In this document: piece by piece, positions 38,872 to 46,790 of the stretch
How positions within the stretch are numbered: position 1 is the first letter of the stretch
How the letters are laid out: every line of letters starts with the position of its first letter
Assembly (NCBI RefSeq): GCF_014651935.1
Contig: NZ_BMXV01000009.1
Span: 62,001-126,000 of the forward strand
DNA: 64,000 nucleotides
Direction of reading: 5' to 3'
DNA from: Marinobacter zhanjiangensis
GTDB taxonomy: Bacteria > Pseudomonadota > Gammaproteobacteria > Pseudomonadales > Oleiphilaceae
Program-made: the position numbers and the translations under genes
The notes under the pieces: model-generated
The model's input: the letters and a program-made list of their open reading frames with translations, nothing else
Told to the model about the DNA's origin: nothing
The model's database searches: none

Positions 38872-39503
38872 CCCGTCATCACCCTGACAGCCTGATGTTG
38901 ATGGAATACAGCGCAGGCAACCTGAGCGAGCCCCATGCCCTGTGCATCCGGCTTCACCTGGACAAGTGCGCCCATTGTCGCAGCCGTGTGGATGCCCTGG
39001 ACAGCCTTGGCGCCGTAATGATGGAGCAGCAGTCTCAGGTGAGCGTATCGGAATCCACCTTCGACAGTATCCTGGCCCGTATCGACAGCGAGCCAGCGCC
39101 ACAACCGACACCCCGCACGCCTCCCCGCTCGCCCCTCAGCAAGTTGCTGGGTGATGATCTGGATGGGCTGCCATGGAAGCGTCAGCTGCGGGACGTCAGT
39201 GTGCTGGATATCACCGACCGCTTCCCCGGCCAGAAGGACCAGGTGATACTGCAGAAACTGTGCGCCGGCGGCAAGGCACCGGCCCACACCCATCGGGGAG
39301 AGGAAACCACCCTGGTGCTGCAGGGCGCCTTTTCCGACAACCGGGGCGTGTTCAACCAGTGGGACTTTGTCGTGCTGGGGCAGGAAGACGAGCACAAACC
39401 CGTGGCCCTGGAAGGTGATGACTGCATTACGCTGTCGGTTCTCAGTGCCCCGCTCAAGCTCACCGGCACCTTTGGCCGCCTGCTGAACCCGTTTATCCGC
39501 TGA
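38868..39503 (+). CDS. ChrR-type zinc anti-sigma factor with cupin domain
   Basis: ChrR holds its sigma factor inactive until singlet oxygen or related stress arrives. The 211-residue protein has an N-terminal zinc anti-sigma domain with HLDKCAHC (His 30, Cys 34, Cys 37) and His 4/5, then a Pro-rich linker (about 75-95) and a C-terminal cupin (about 105-205) with APAHTHRGEETTLVLQG. Both parts match the ChrR layout. It overlaps the sigma gene by 4 bases, so the two are made in step. The Ala-Gly-Gly loop and His residues of the cupin are present. Confidence 0.9.
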   Translation: MTRHHPDSLMLMEYSAGNLSEPHALCIRLHLDKCAHCRSRVDALDSLGAVMMEQQSQVSVSESTFDSILARIDSEPAPQPTPRTPPRSPLSKLLGDDLDGLPWKRQLRDVSVLDITDRFPGQKDQVILQKLCAGGKAPAHTHRGEETTLVLQGAFSDNRGVFNQWDFVVLGQEDEHKPVALEGDDCITLSVLSAPLKLTGTFGRLLNPFIR

Positions 39504-39535
39504 CTCCCGGCTGGCTCCGGTAGCCCGGGGTCAGC
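39499..39535 (+). terminator. Stem-loop at the end of the sigma/anti-sigma operon
   Basis: GCTGACTCCCGG (39499-39510) pairs with CCGGGGTCAGC (39525-39535) with a bulged T, starting in the stop codon of the anti-sigma gene. Only a weak pyrimidine stretch follows. Confidence 0.45.
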
Positions 39536-39624
39536 TCCCTTCTCCTCAGTGAAATCCCCGCTAGTGACCGCACTCTGATGCTGTAGAATACGCGCTTTCA
39601 TGCAACAGTTGATACGGCATTTCC

Positions 39625-40422
39625 ATGAGCAGTGACGACTACAGCTTCCGCTTCGGCGGCATTGAGCGCCTTTACGGGCAACGTGCCAGCGAAGCTTTCC
39701 GCCGGTCCCATATCGCGGTGGCCGGTCTGGGAGGCGTGGGTTCCTGGGCGGCGGAGGCGCTGGCCCGCAGTGGCGTTGGCACGATTACCCTGATCGACAT
39801 GGATGACGTCTGTGTGTCCAATACCAACCGCCAGCTCCATGCCCTGGAAGGCGAGTATGGTCGTACCAAGACCGATGCCGTGGCCGACCGGCTGCGGGCC
39901 ATTAATCCACAGGCGGATATCCGGATCCACTTCGGTTTTGTGACCATGGCTAACGTGGCTGATCTGATCAATGAGGACATGGATGGGGTGGTGGACGCCA
40001 TTGATAGCGTCAAGTCGAAGGCGGCGCTGATTGCCCATTGCAAGCGCCGCAAGATTCCGCTGGTGGTGGCCGGCGGTGCCGGCGGCCAGATCGACCCCAC
40101 CCGGATTGAAGTGGCGGATCTCAGCCGCACCACCCAGGATCCGCTGCTGGCCAAGATCCGCAACCTGTTGCGGCGGGAATACGGTTTCTCCCGCAACCCC
40201 AAGCGTCGCTTCGGGGTAGAGGCCGTCTATTCCACCGAGCAGCTCATCTATCCGGCGGCGGACGGCGAAGTCTGCCATCAGAAGCCGGACACCGCCGGCC
40301 CGGTGCGACTGGACTGCGCTACCGGGTTCGGCGCGTCATCACCGGTCACCGCCAGCTTCGGTTTTATTGCGGCCTCACGGTTGATCAACCGCATTGCCCG
40401 CAAGGCCGCTCAGGCTTCCTGA
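39625..40422 (+). CDS. tcdA: tRNA threonylcarbamoyladenosine dehydratase TcdA
   Basis: TcdA uses ATP to cyclise t6A37 in tRNA. The 265-residue E1-like protein begins SSDDYSFRFGGIERLYGQRA, and has the nucleotide-binding AGLGGVGSWAAEALARSG, then TLIDMDDVCVSNTNRQ and VVDAIDSVKSKAALIAHC. The length and motifs fit TcdA (CsdL). Its last 13 bases overlap the end of the oppositely directed quinone-oxidoreductase-like gene. Confidence 0.94.
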   Translation: MSSDDYSFRFGGIERLYGQRASEAFRRSHIAVAGLGGVGSWAAEALARSGVGTITLIDMDDVCVSNTNRQLHALEGEYGRTKTDAVADRLRAINPQADIRIHFGFVTMANVADLINEDMDGVVDAIDSVKSKAALIAHCKRRKIPLVVAGGAGGQIDPTRIEVADLSRTTQDPLLAKIRNLLRREYGFSRNPKRRFGVEAVYSTEQLIYPAADGEVCHQKPDTAGPVRLDCATGFGASSPVTASFGFIAASRLINRIARKAAQAS

Positions 40423-41363
40423 AGCTCCAGCACCAGCTTGCCGCGCACATGGCCCCCCTCCAGCAGGTGGTGGGCCGCGGCGGCGTCGGTCAGCGGGAAT
40501 ACACCGTCCACATGCACCTTCACATCACCGTCCTCAATCAGCTCAAGGATTTCCTCGAGCTCGAATACATCCGGCCGTACCGTCATGCCGTGGGCCTTGA
40601 GCCCCATACGTTCCGCCTCGCTGACAATCTCGTCGGCGGTGACCGTTGGAATGGTGACCAGCATGCCATGTTCGCTGAGGGTATGCAGTGAGCGCTTGCC
40701 GGTGTCGCCGCCGACCAGGTCGAGCACCAGGTCAAGGCCGTAGCATTCGTCGGCAAAGTCCACCTGGTGGTAGTCGATAACCTCATGCACCCCCAGACCG
40801 GCCAGGAAGTCCCGGTTATCAGCGGACGCGGTGGCAATCACGTGGGCCCCGCGCACCAGCGCGAACTGCACCGCCAGGTGCCCGACGCCACCAGCGCCAG
40901 CATGGATCAACACCTTCTGTCCGGGCTCCAGCTCACCCACATCGAACAATGCCTGCCAGGCGGTCAGCCCTGCCAGGGGCAACCCCGCTGCCGACACCAG
41001 CTCCAGCTCCTCCGGCACGATGGCCAGCTCCGCCGAGGGCACCGCCAGATACTGGGCGCAGGCACCGCCATTGGTCGGGAAGCCCACCATACCCATGACC
41101 CGGTCACCGGGCACCAGGGCAGACACCCTGGCCCCTGCCGCGACCACCTCGCCGGCCATGTCATAACCCGGCGTCCAGGGCAGTCGGTTCTCGATCTGGC
41201 GGGCGGCGAAACCCAACCCACGCCGGGTCTTCCAGTCAATGGGGTTGAGGCCGGCGGCCACTACCCGTACCAGGACATCCTCCGGACCGGGCTCCGGTAT
41301 CGGCGCATCCTCCACCACCAGCACATCGGGCTCGCCAAACTGATGATAAACCAGGTGTTTCAT
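40410..41363 (-). CDS. Zinc-independent MDR-family NADPH:quinone oxidoreductase-like protein
   Basis: The 317-residue protein starts at ATG 41363 (MKHLVYHQFGEPDVLVVEDA) with GAGG 8 bases upstream. It has the MDR N-terminal domain (LNPIDWKTRRG, LPWTPGYDMAGEVVAAG) and an NADPH fold with VLIHAGAGGVGHLAVQFALV near residue 150. The zinc ligands of alcohol dehydrogenases are missing, so it is of the quinone oxidoreductase type. The substrate is unknown. It is the last of four minus-strand genes from 43.9 to 40.4 kb, but a terminator lies before it. Confidence 0.85.
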   Translation of the reverse strand: MKHLVYHQFGEPDVLVVEDAPIPEPGPEDVLVRVVAAGLNPIDWKTRRGLGFAARQIENRLPWTPGYDMAGEVVAAGARVSALVPGDRVMGMVGFPTNGGACAQYLAVPSAELAIVPEELELVSAAGLPLAGLTAWQALFDVGELEPGQKVLIHAGAGGVGHLAVQFALVRGAHVIATASADNRDFLAGLGVHEVIDYHQVDFADECYGLDLVLDLVGGDTGKRSLHTLSEHGMLVTIPTVTADEIVSEAERMGLKAHGMTVRPDVFELEEILELIEDGDVKVHVDGVFPLTDAAAAHHLLEGGHVRGKLVLELQEA

Positions 41364-41413
41364 GGTCGTGACCTCTTGTGGATCCATGACAGCCTCCCAA
41401 CCGGAACCCCGGG

Positions 41414-41442
41414 AAAAATGACGCTCCGGCCAGAGCCGGAGC
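41414..41442 (-). terminator. Terminator after the thioesterase gene
   Basis: On the minus strand GCTCCGGC-TCTG-GCCGGAGC forms a perfect 8-bp stem, followed 4 bases later by TTTTT. It separates the thioesterase from the quinone-oxidoreductase-like gene. Confidence 0.75.
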
Positions 41443-41497
41443 GGGCCGGCGCCCTCGTGGTCCGCCACCCTGACCTGTCAGACTAGCAGAAACCCGG

Positions 41498-41983
41498 TCA
41501 ACCTGCGGCTCCGGCGAAGGTATAGCCGCCCTCGACCCGGATACGGTGGAAGATTTCCGCGTATTCCGGCGGTACCCGCGACGGCCGCTGTGAGGCCATA
41601 GTGACGCAGGCGTGGGTGGACACGGCCCGCACCAGGGTCTTGCCGTCCGCCGGCCGGATAAGCTGGAACTGCCGGGCCGAGCGGATACGGCCGTCGAAAT
41701 CCGTGAACCAGGTGCCCAGCACCAGGTGGTCGCCGGCATTGGCCGACGCCAGGTAATCGATTCCGGTATGGGTAATGGCCATGGCCTTGCCGGTCTGTTC
41801 GTGCAGGGCCCAGGTCATGCCTTCACTCTCTATGTGGGCCCAGCTGATATCCTCCAGCCAGCGCACATAGACCACGTTATTGGCATGACCCAGGCGGTCG
41901 GTGTCATCGTCGCCTACGTCAATGGTCAGGGTGAACGGGTCGGGCAGGTCCCAGGCCAGCGGGGCACCCTTGTTATCTTTCAT
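41498..41983 (-). CDS. Acyl-CoA thioesterase, 4HBT hotdog family
   Basis: The 161-residue protein has the 4HBT motif DTDRLGHANNVVYVRWLED with the catalytic Asp, followed by a long helix and strands typical of a hotdog fold. Start ATG 41983 (MKDNKGAPLAWDLPDP) is chosen because AAGGAG lies 10 bases upstream; an ATG at 41992 is too close to it. It is 20 bases after an SMP-30-like gene on the same strand, so the two are probably co-transcribed. The acyl substrate is not known. Confidence 0.85.
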   Translation of the reverse strand: MKDNKGAPLAWDLPDPFTLTIDVGDDDTDRLGHANNVVYVRWLEDISWAHIESEGMTWALHEQTGKAMAITHTGIDYLASANAGDHLVLGTWFTDFDGRIRSARQFQLIRPADGKTLVRAVSTHACVTMASQRPSRVPPEYAEIFHRIRVEGGYTFAGAAG

Positions 41984-42003
41984 GAACCACATACTCCTTC
42001 AGA

Positions 42004-43116
42004 TCAGAGGTTGCCGGTTCGCGGTGACTCAGCCTCTTCGAGGCCGGGTACCGCCGACAAAGGCAGCCGCCCCAGGCGCTTGCTGTACAGGCTGCCGAAA
42101 AACAGTTCGCCATTGTGGACCCGGGCCGACGTGAGGCCCCACAGGTAATCCCCCCGGGTATCCTGCAGGCTGGTGATGACGTTGCCTTCACCATCCAGCG
42201 CCAGCACCAGCCCGTAATGGCCGGCACCCGGCCTCAGGGACTCCGGCAGCCTTGCCACAAGGTCTTTCAGCCAGGGGTGCCGGTGCAGGAAATCCAGCCC
42301 CGGCTGGCGCAGCGACGGCAGGGCGACCCAGTACCGCCCCCTGCGGTCCACATCCAGATTGTCGGGAAAGCCCGGCAGATTATCAGCAAAGACCTCCGCC
42401 TGCCCCTGTTTCGGGCCGGTGAGCCAGAACCTCAGCAATCGGTATCGGGGGGTTTCCGCCACGAGCAGGAAATCAGCGCCGGGGGACACCACCACACCAT
42501 TGGCGAAGTAGAGGTTGCGCAATAATACCCGCGTCCGTCCGGTGGCCGGGTTGTGGCTGAGCAGACGGCCATTGGGGCGCATGGCCAGCATGTCCAGCTG
42601 GTGGTCGGCCAGCGAATGACGCGAGCTGGCGTCGGTGAAGTAGATCATCCCGTCCGGCGCCACGTCGACACCGTCCGTCAACCGGAAGGGCAGCCCCTCC
42701 GCCTCACGGGTCAGCATCCTTACCTCGCCGGCGGGGGACACCTCCAGCAGGCCCCGTTCCGCGTCCGCGACGATCAGATTGCCGTTGTGGTCAAAAACCA
42801 GACCCAGGGGGCGGCCGCCGGTTTCGACCCACCGCTGCGGGTCACTTTCGCTATCCGCTTCCAGCCGCATGATCCAGCCATCGGCAGTGCCGGTGTATAG
42901 TCGGCCCTGGTCGTCCATCGCCGTATCCTCGGGGTGCTCCAGCTGCCCCCTGGCCAGGATATCCGATAACCTCAGCCGTTCATTGGGTGATAAAGCACCA
43001 CTCAGGGCGGGCGGCGATGGTGGCTGCCAGCCATGACTGTCGATCGGCGAAGGGCTGAGCAGGAAGCTCCCCAGCAGCAGAAACACGATCAGTAACAGTA
43101 TCAGCAGCCATTTCAT
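42004..43116 (-). CDS. SMP-30/strictosidine synthase-like beta-propeller, membrane-anchored
   Basis: The 370-residue protein begins with one membrane anchor or signal (about 2-21, WLLILLLIVFLLLGSFLL) and then a beta-propeller of the SMP-30/strictosidine synthase group: LEHPEDTAMDDQGRLYTGTA, GRPLGLVFDHNGNLIVADA, LTDGVDVAPDGMIYFTDAS, YFANGVVVSPGADFLLVAET and FPDNLDVDRRGRYWVAL are successive blades. Enzymes of this fold hydrolyse lactones or esters; the substrate is unknown. It precedes the thioesterase by 20 bases. Confidence 0.85.
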   Translation of the reverse strand: MKWLLILLLIVFLLLGSFLLSPSPIDSHGWQPPSPPALSGALSPNERLRLSDILARGQLEHPEDTAMDDQGRLYTGTADGWIMRLEADSESDPQRWVETGGRPLGLVFDHNGNLIVADAERGLLEVSPAGEVRMLTREAEGLPFRLTDGVDVAPDGMIYFTDASSRHSLADHQLDMLAMRPNGRLLSHNPATGRTRVLLRNLYFANGVVVSPGADFLLVAETPRYRLLRFWLTGPKQGQAEVFADNLPGFPDNLDVDRRGRYWVALPSLRQPGLDFLHRHPWLKDLVARLPESLRPGAGHYGLVLALDGEGNVITSLQDTRGDYLWGLTSARVHNGELFFGSLYSKRLGRLPLSAVPGLEEAESPRTGNL

Positions 43117-43159
43117 GGAACGGTTCCTGTACCGGTTGTGTTGCCGGACCAGCGCACTC

Positions 43160-43954
43160 TTATGAGGATGTCAGAAACTCCCGGCAAAGGCGGGCGAACT
43201 CGTCCGGTTTCTCGGCATGCAGCCAGTGATCGGTGCCGTCGATTTCCTCGATGCGGGCTTCGGGAAACAGGGAGTGAATGCGGTCGTGGTGCTTGCGCTG
43301 GATGTAGGCGGAATCGGCCCCCTTGAGGAACAGTACCGGCCCGTCAAAGGGCCCGTCACCTTCCGGGGCATCTGCCAGCTTCTGATAACACGCGTCGATG
43401 ACCGGCAGGTTCAGGCGCCAACGGAAAGTGTCCGGGTTATCGTCTTTCTCGTCCTTCGGCACCCGTTCCAGGTTCTTCAGCAGGAACATGCGGATTTCGG
43501 GTACCTCTACATACTCCTTCAACGCACGGTCGGCATCCGAGCGGGAACTGACGGAGGAGAGATCCAGGTTCTTCATGCCTTCCAGGATGGCGTCATGGCG
43601 GGGGTGATAGGTTACCGGCGCGATGTCCGCCACGATCAGCCGCTCCACCCGCTCCGGGAAAGTGAGAGCCACCTGCATGGCGGTCTTGCCACCCATGGAG
43701 TGGCCAAGCAGACAGGCCCTGTCGATACCCTGTTCATCCAGGTAGGCGATCACATCTTCGGCCATGGCCGGATAATCCATGGACTCCGTATGAGGCGACC
43801 GGCCGTGATTGCGCAGGTCCAGCCCGTGAACCTGCCAGCCATCCTGCAGCCTCTGACTGACACTGCCCAGGTTCTCCAGGGAGCCAAACAAGCCGTGAAG
43901 CAGCAGCAGGGGCCTGCCTTCGCCGGTGATCCGGTGATGTAACCTGACGCTCAT
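43160..43954 (-). CDS. Alpha/beta-hydrolase, YbfF-like esterase
   Basis: The 264-residue protein (ATG 43954, GAGG upstream) has LLLLHGLFGSLENLGSVSQR, the oxyanion region, GLDLRNHGRSPHTESMDYPA, the nucleophile elbow LLGHSMGGKTAMQVAL (Ser near residue 90) and a final His in GTDHWLHAEKPDEFARL. The sequence closely fits the YbfF group of short-chain acyl-CoA or ester hydrolases. Its stop is 43 bases before the SMP-30-like gene. Confidence 0.9.
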   Translation of the reverse strand: MSVRLHHRITGEGRPLLLLHGLFGSLENLGSVSQRLQDGWQVHGLDLRNHGRSPHTESMDYPAMAEDVIAYLDEQGIDRACLLGHSMGGKTAMQVALTFPERVERLIVADIAPVTYHPRHDAILEGMKNLDLSSVSSRSDADRALKEYVEVPEIRMFLLKNLERVPKDEKDDNPDTFRWRLNLPVIDACYQKLADAPEGDGPFDGPVLFLKGADSAYIQRKHHDRIHSLFPEARIEEIDGTDHWLHAEKPDEFARLCREFLTSS

Positions 43955-44075
43955 CCTTACCTCTTCCTGACTGTTCATGGTGAATGGTCCGGCACTGGCC
44001 CATTAATGGAAGGGGCCATACAGGAGCTGTCCGGGTTTGCTATTGTTGCAAGGTCTGTTTGCAAGAGTACAGTAC

Positions 44076-45506
44076 ATGCCGGATTTTTCACTACTGGCCG
44101 TTGTTGTCACCGCGCTCTATGGCGTAGCCCTTTTCTGCATCTACCGCATCCTGCTCAGCTACCGCACTGCCCAGGGCGCCATTGGCTGGGTTATCGGCCT
44201 GATCGGCATGCCATGGATCGCCGTGCCACTCTTCCTGGTGTTCGGTCGCAATCGCTTCTCGGGCTACGTCCGGGCCCGGCGCATGAACGACCAGACCCTG
44301 GACCCCCTGCTGAGCCAATACGAACATCAGGCCGAGGGTATCCCGTACCCGGACTTTCCCAATGGTGTTGATGAACTGCGCGTACTCAGCAAGCTCGGCA
44401 GACAACCCTTCACCGGTAGCAATCACTGTACGCTGCTGAAGAATGGCGAGGCCACGCTCGAAGCCCTGTTCGATGCCATGGAGAGTGCCACCGACTATAT
44501 TCTGCTGGAATTCTACATCGTTCGTTCCGACCGGGTCGGGGCCCGCATCCTCAACATTCTCAGGCGCAAGCTGGCCCAGGGCGTGCGGGTCTACTTCCTG
44601 TATGACGACATCGGCAGCCTGTTGCTGCCGGGTCACTACCTGAAGGCCCTGAGAACCGCCGGAGCCAAAGTCACCTCCTTCGGCAATGGCAACGTCCGCC
44701 GGCGCCGGTTACAGATCAACTTCCGCAATCATCGCAAGATCCTGGTCTGTGACGGACGGGTCGGCTTCGTAGGGGGTATCAATCTGGGTGACGAGTACCT
44801 GGCAAGGGAGCCGGGCGAAGAAGTGTGGCGGGATACCCACTGCCGGGTTGAGGGCCCGGCGGCACTGGGGCTTCAACTGGCCTGGCTGGAGGACTGGAAC
44901 TGGGCCGCCGACGCAAACCCGGAGCTGAACTGGCAGCCCCGACGCGCCGAGACCGGCGACCAGCAGGTGCTGATTCTCCCCAGCAGTCCGGCCGACCGCT
45001 GGGAAACCTGCACGCTGTTCTTCCTTAACTGCATCAATAATGCACGTGATCGGCTGTGGATCGCGTCACCTTACTTCGTGCCGGATGTCCAGATTATCAA
45101 TGCCCTGCAACTGGCAGCCATGCGGGGCGTGGACGTACGTATCCTGATCCCCGAAAAGGCCGACCACCTGCTGATTCACCTGGCGGCCTACTCCTACCTG
45201 GTAACCGCCAACGAGTGCGGCATCAGGATCTGCCAGTATCAGCCCGGCTTCCTGCACCAGAAGGTGGTACTGGTGGACGACCGCTACGCAGCCGTTGGCA
45301 CCGCCAACCTGGACAACCGGTCCATGCGACTGAACTTCGAAATCGCGGCACTGACCACGGCGCCGGATTTCGTGGCGGATGTGGAAGCAATGCTGGAAGC
45401 GGACCTGGCCAGGAGCCGGCAACTGGAACGGGCGGACTATGAGGACCGCTCACTGCTGTTCCGGCTTGCCTGCCGCTCCGCCCGCCTGATGGCACCGCTG
45501 CTATAG
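44076..45506 (+). CDS. cls: Cardiolipin synthase
   Basis: Cls joins two phosphatidylglycerol molecules to cardiolipin in the inner membrane. The 476-residue protein from ATG 44076 has two N-terminal membrane helices (about 4-25 and 35-58), then two phospholipase-D HKD motifs: FRNHRKILVCDGRVGFVGG and FLHQKVVLVDDRYAAVGTAN. Both are complete. A YxxxxR-like linker FGRNRFSGYVRARR follows the membrane part. The start has no strong ribosome site. It is divergent from the hydrolase gene. Confidence 0.93.
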   Translation: MPDFSLLAVVVTALYGVALFCIYRILLSYRTAQGAIGWVIGLIGMPWIAVPLFLVFGRNRFSGYVRARRMNDQTLDPLLSQYEHQAEGIPYPDFPNGVDELRVLSKLGRQPFTGSNHCTLLKNGEATLEALFDAMESATDYILLEFYIVRSDRVGARILNILRRKLAQGVRVYFLYDDIGSLLLPGHYLKALRTAGAKVTSFGNGNVRRRRLQINFRNHRKILVCDGRVGFVGGINLGDEYLAREPGEEVWRDTHCRVEGPAALGLQLAWLEDWNWAADANPELNWQPRRAETGDQQVLILPSSPADRWETCTLFFLNCINNARDRLWIASPYFVPDVQIINALQLAAMRGVDVRILIPEKADHLLIHLAAYSYLVTANECGIRICQYQPGFLHQKVVLVDDRYAAVGTANLDNRSMRLNFEIAALTTAPDFVADVEAMLEADLARSRQLERADYEDRSLLFRLACRSARLMAPLL

Positions 45507-45565
45507 CACCGACAGCCTTCCCTGAACGGCTCACTGCAACGCCGACACCACCGCCGCGGGAAGCT

Positions 45566-46189
45566 TCACGACTGTTCGCCAGACTCCTTCTCGTCCGGGA
45601 CTTCCGCCAGTGACAGATGACTGACGTCCGGCACTACTGGTGGCGGTGTGTCACGCTTGACTCCCAGATCGGTGCCGGCTGGCGCAAGGGTCCATTCATC
45701 CAGATGCTGGAACATGGGGGCGGGGTCGTGCCGCTCTTCACTCAACCGGACACCTGTCGGTTCCAGGCCAAGGCTGGAGCCCGCCAACAGGTCATCCACC
45801 TTGTCACCGGCGACCGGCAGGCGATCACCCGGCTCCACTGCCGGTCCGGCACCGGCAGCCGCCTGGTCACGGTTCGCGGCACCGGCAGGCTGCGTGGCGG
45901 GTGCCGCCTGCTCACTGGTTTCTGGTTGCGGGGCTGGCCTGGGCGGGGGACTGGCCGGCTGGCTCTCCTCCATGGGCTCGACATGGGCGACCATGCCGTG
46001 ACGGGCCAGTACGGAACGGTATTTTTCCGCCTGATCCTGTTCCAGCCGGTTGCGGATAACCACCGGGCGCCCGCTGAACATACGGTCGACCTGTTCAACA
46101 GACGCTTTGAACAGGGCACGGGCATTATTGCGGGCAGTCTCAATGTCGGTGCCGGGCTGACACTCGCCCCGGAAAATCAACTGAAACAT
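45566..46189 (-). CDS. Unknown protein with a conserved N-terminal module and disordered middle
   Basis: The 207-residue product has a compact N-terminal module (about 1-72) containing ARALFKASVEQVDRMFSGRP and RSVLARHGMVAHVEP, a pattern I have seen at the start of other gammaproteobacterial proteins, but I can name no family. A Pro/Ala/Gln-rich disordered stretch (about 75-120) follows, and a C-terminal part with DKVDDLLAGSSLGLEPTGVR that includes an amphipathic stretch. No signal peptide. It is divergent from an exported small protein, and a perfect dyad lies between them. Confidence 0.65.
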   Translation of the reverse strand: MFQLIFRGECQPGTDIETARNNARALFKASVEQVDRMFSGRPVVIRNRLEQDQAEKYRSVLARHGMVAHVEPMEESQPASPPPRPAPQPETSEQAAPATQPAGAANRDQAAAGAGPAVEPGDRLPVAGDKVDDLLAGSSLGLEPTGVRLSEERHDPAPMFQHLDEWTLAPAGTDLGVKRDTPPPVVPDVSHLSLAEVPDEKESGEQS

Positions 46190-46291
46190 GTTCTGATCCT
46201 TGCGATTGCCATCTGTCGCACTCTGGCACAGCTTGATGACTGGGGATGTCTATTCCTGTAGTTTAGCGCCCCACGTCAGAAAATGGCACGC

Positions 46292-46312
46292 AACAGGTCA
46301 TCCTGACCTGTT
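46292..46312. promoter_or_regulatory. Perfect 21-bp dyad, candidate operator
   Basis: AACAGGTCA-TCC-TGACCTGTT has 9-bp perfect arms and a 3-base centre, in the 217-base gap between two divergent genes. It has no T-run suited to a terminator in either direction and no upstream gene to end, so an operator is more likely. Confidence 0.5.
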
Positions 46313-46406
46313 ATTTGTGAAACGTTGAAAAATACGGCCTGTTTTGCCGACCTTATCCCATTTTTTTGAGATAATTTTCGTAAAGGAATGTAACAGGAGA
46401 TTCGGC

Positions 46407-46772
46407 ATGGTCAACCGTTCACTGGCCTACCTGACAGGATGCCTGCTTGGCATCACGCCGCTGCTGGCCAATGCCGACAATATCGATATGCTGATGAACG
46501 GGCTGTTTTCCCAGGAAGAACTGACCTACATCGGCTTCGACAGCGTCGAGCGCACCGATATTCCGGAAGCCTCCGGGGTTGATCGCAAATACCTGATCGT
46601 GGACTTTCGCAGCAGCCGGGAACAATCCAGGGAAACCCGGGTCGCCCTGGTCCACAAGGTCTGCATGACCCTGCTGGGCAACCCGGAGCTGATCCGTGGC
46701 CTGAGCCATCAGGGCTATGACATGGTGAGTGTGGCCTTCGACCGCCACTATCAGTACGACTGCATCCCCTGA
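46407..46772 (+). CDS. Small exported protein of unknown function
   Basis: From ATG 46407 (AGGAG 9 bases upstream) the 121-residue protein has a signal peptide ending LLANA near residue 22 (MVNRSLAYLTGCLLGITPLL) and a mature part of about 100 residues with DNIDMLMNGLFSQEELTYIG and two cysteines (in VHKVCMTLLGN and at the end, YDCIP) that could form a disulfide in the periplasm. No family is recognised. It is convergent with the sensor kinase, 18 bases apart. Confidence 0.7.
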   Translation: MVNRSLAYLTGCLLGITPLLANADNIDMLMNGLFSQEELTYIGFDSVERTDIPEASGVDRKYLIVDFRSSREQSRETRVALVHKVCMTLLGNPELIRGLSHQGYDMVSVAFDRHYQYDCIP

Positions 46773-46790
46773 AGCGCTTTCCCGTGCGTT

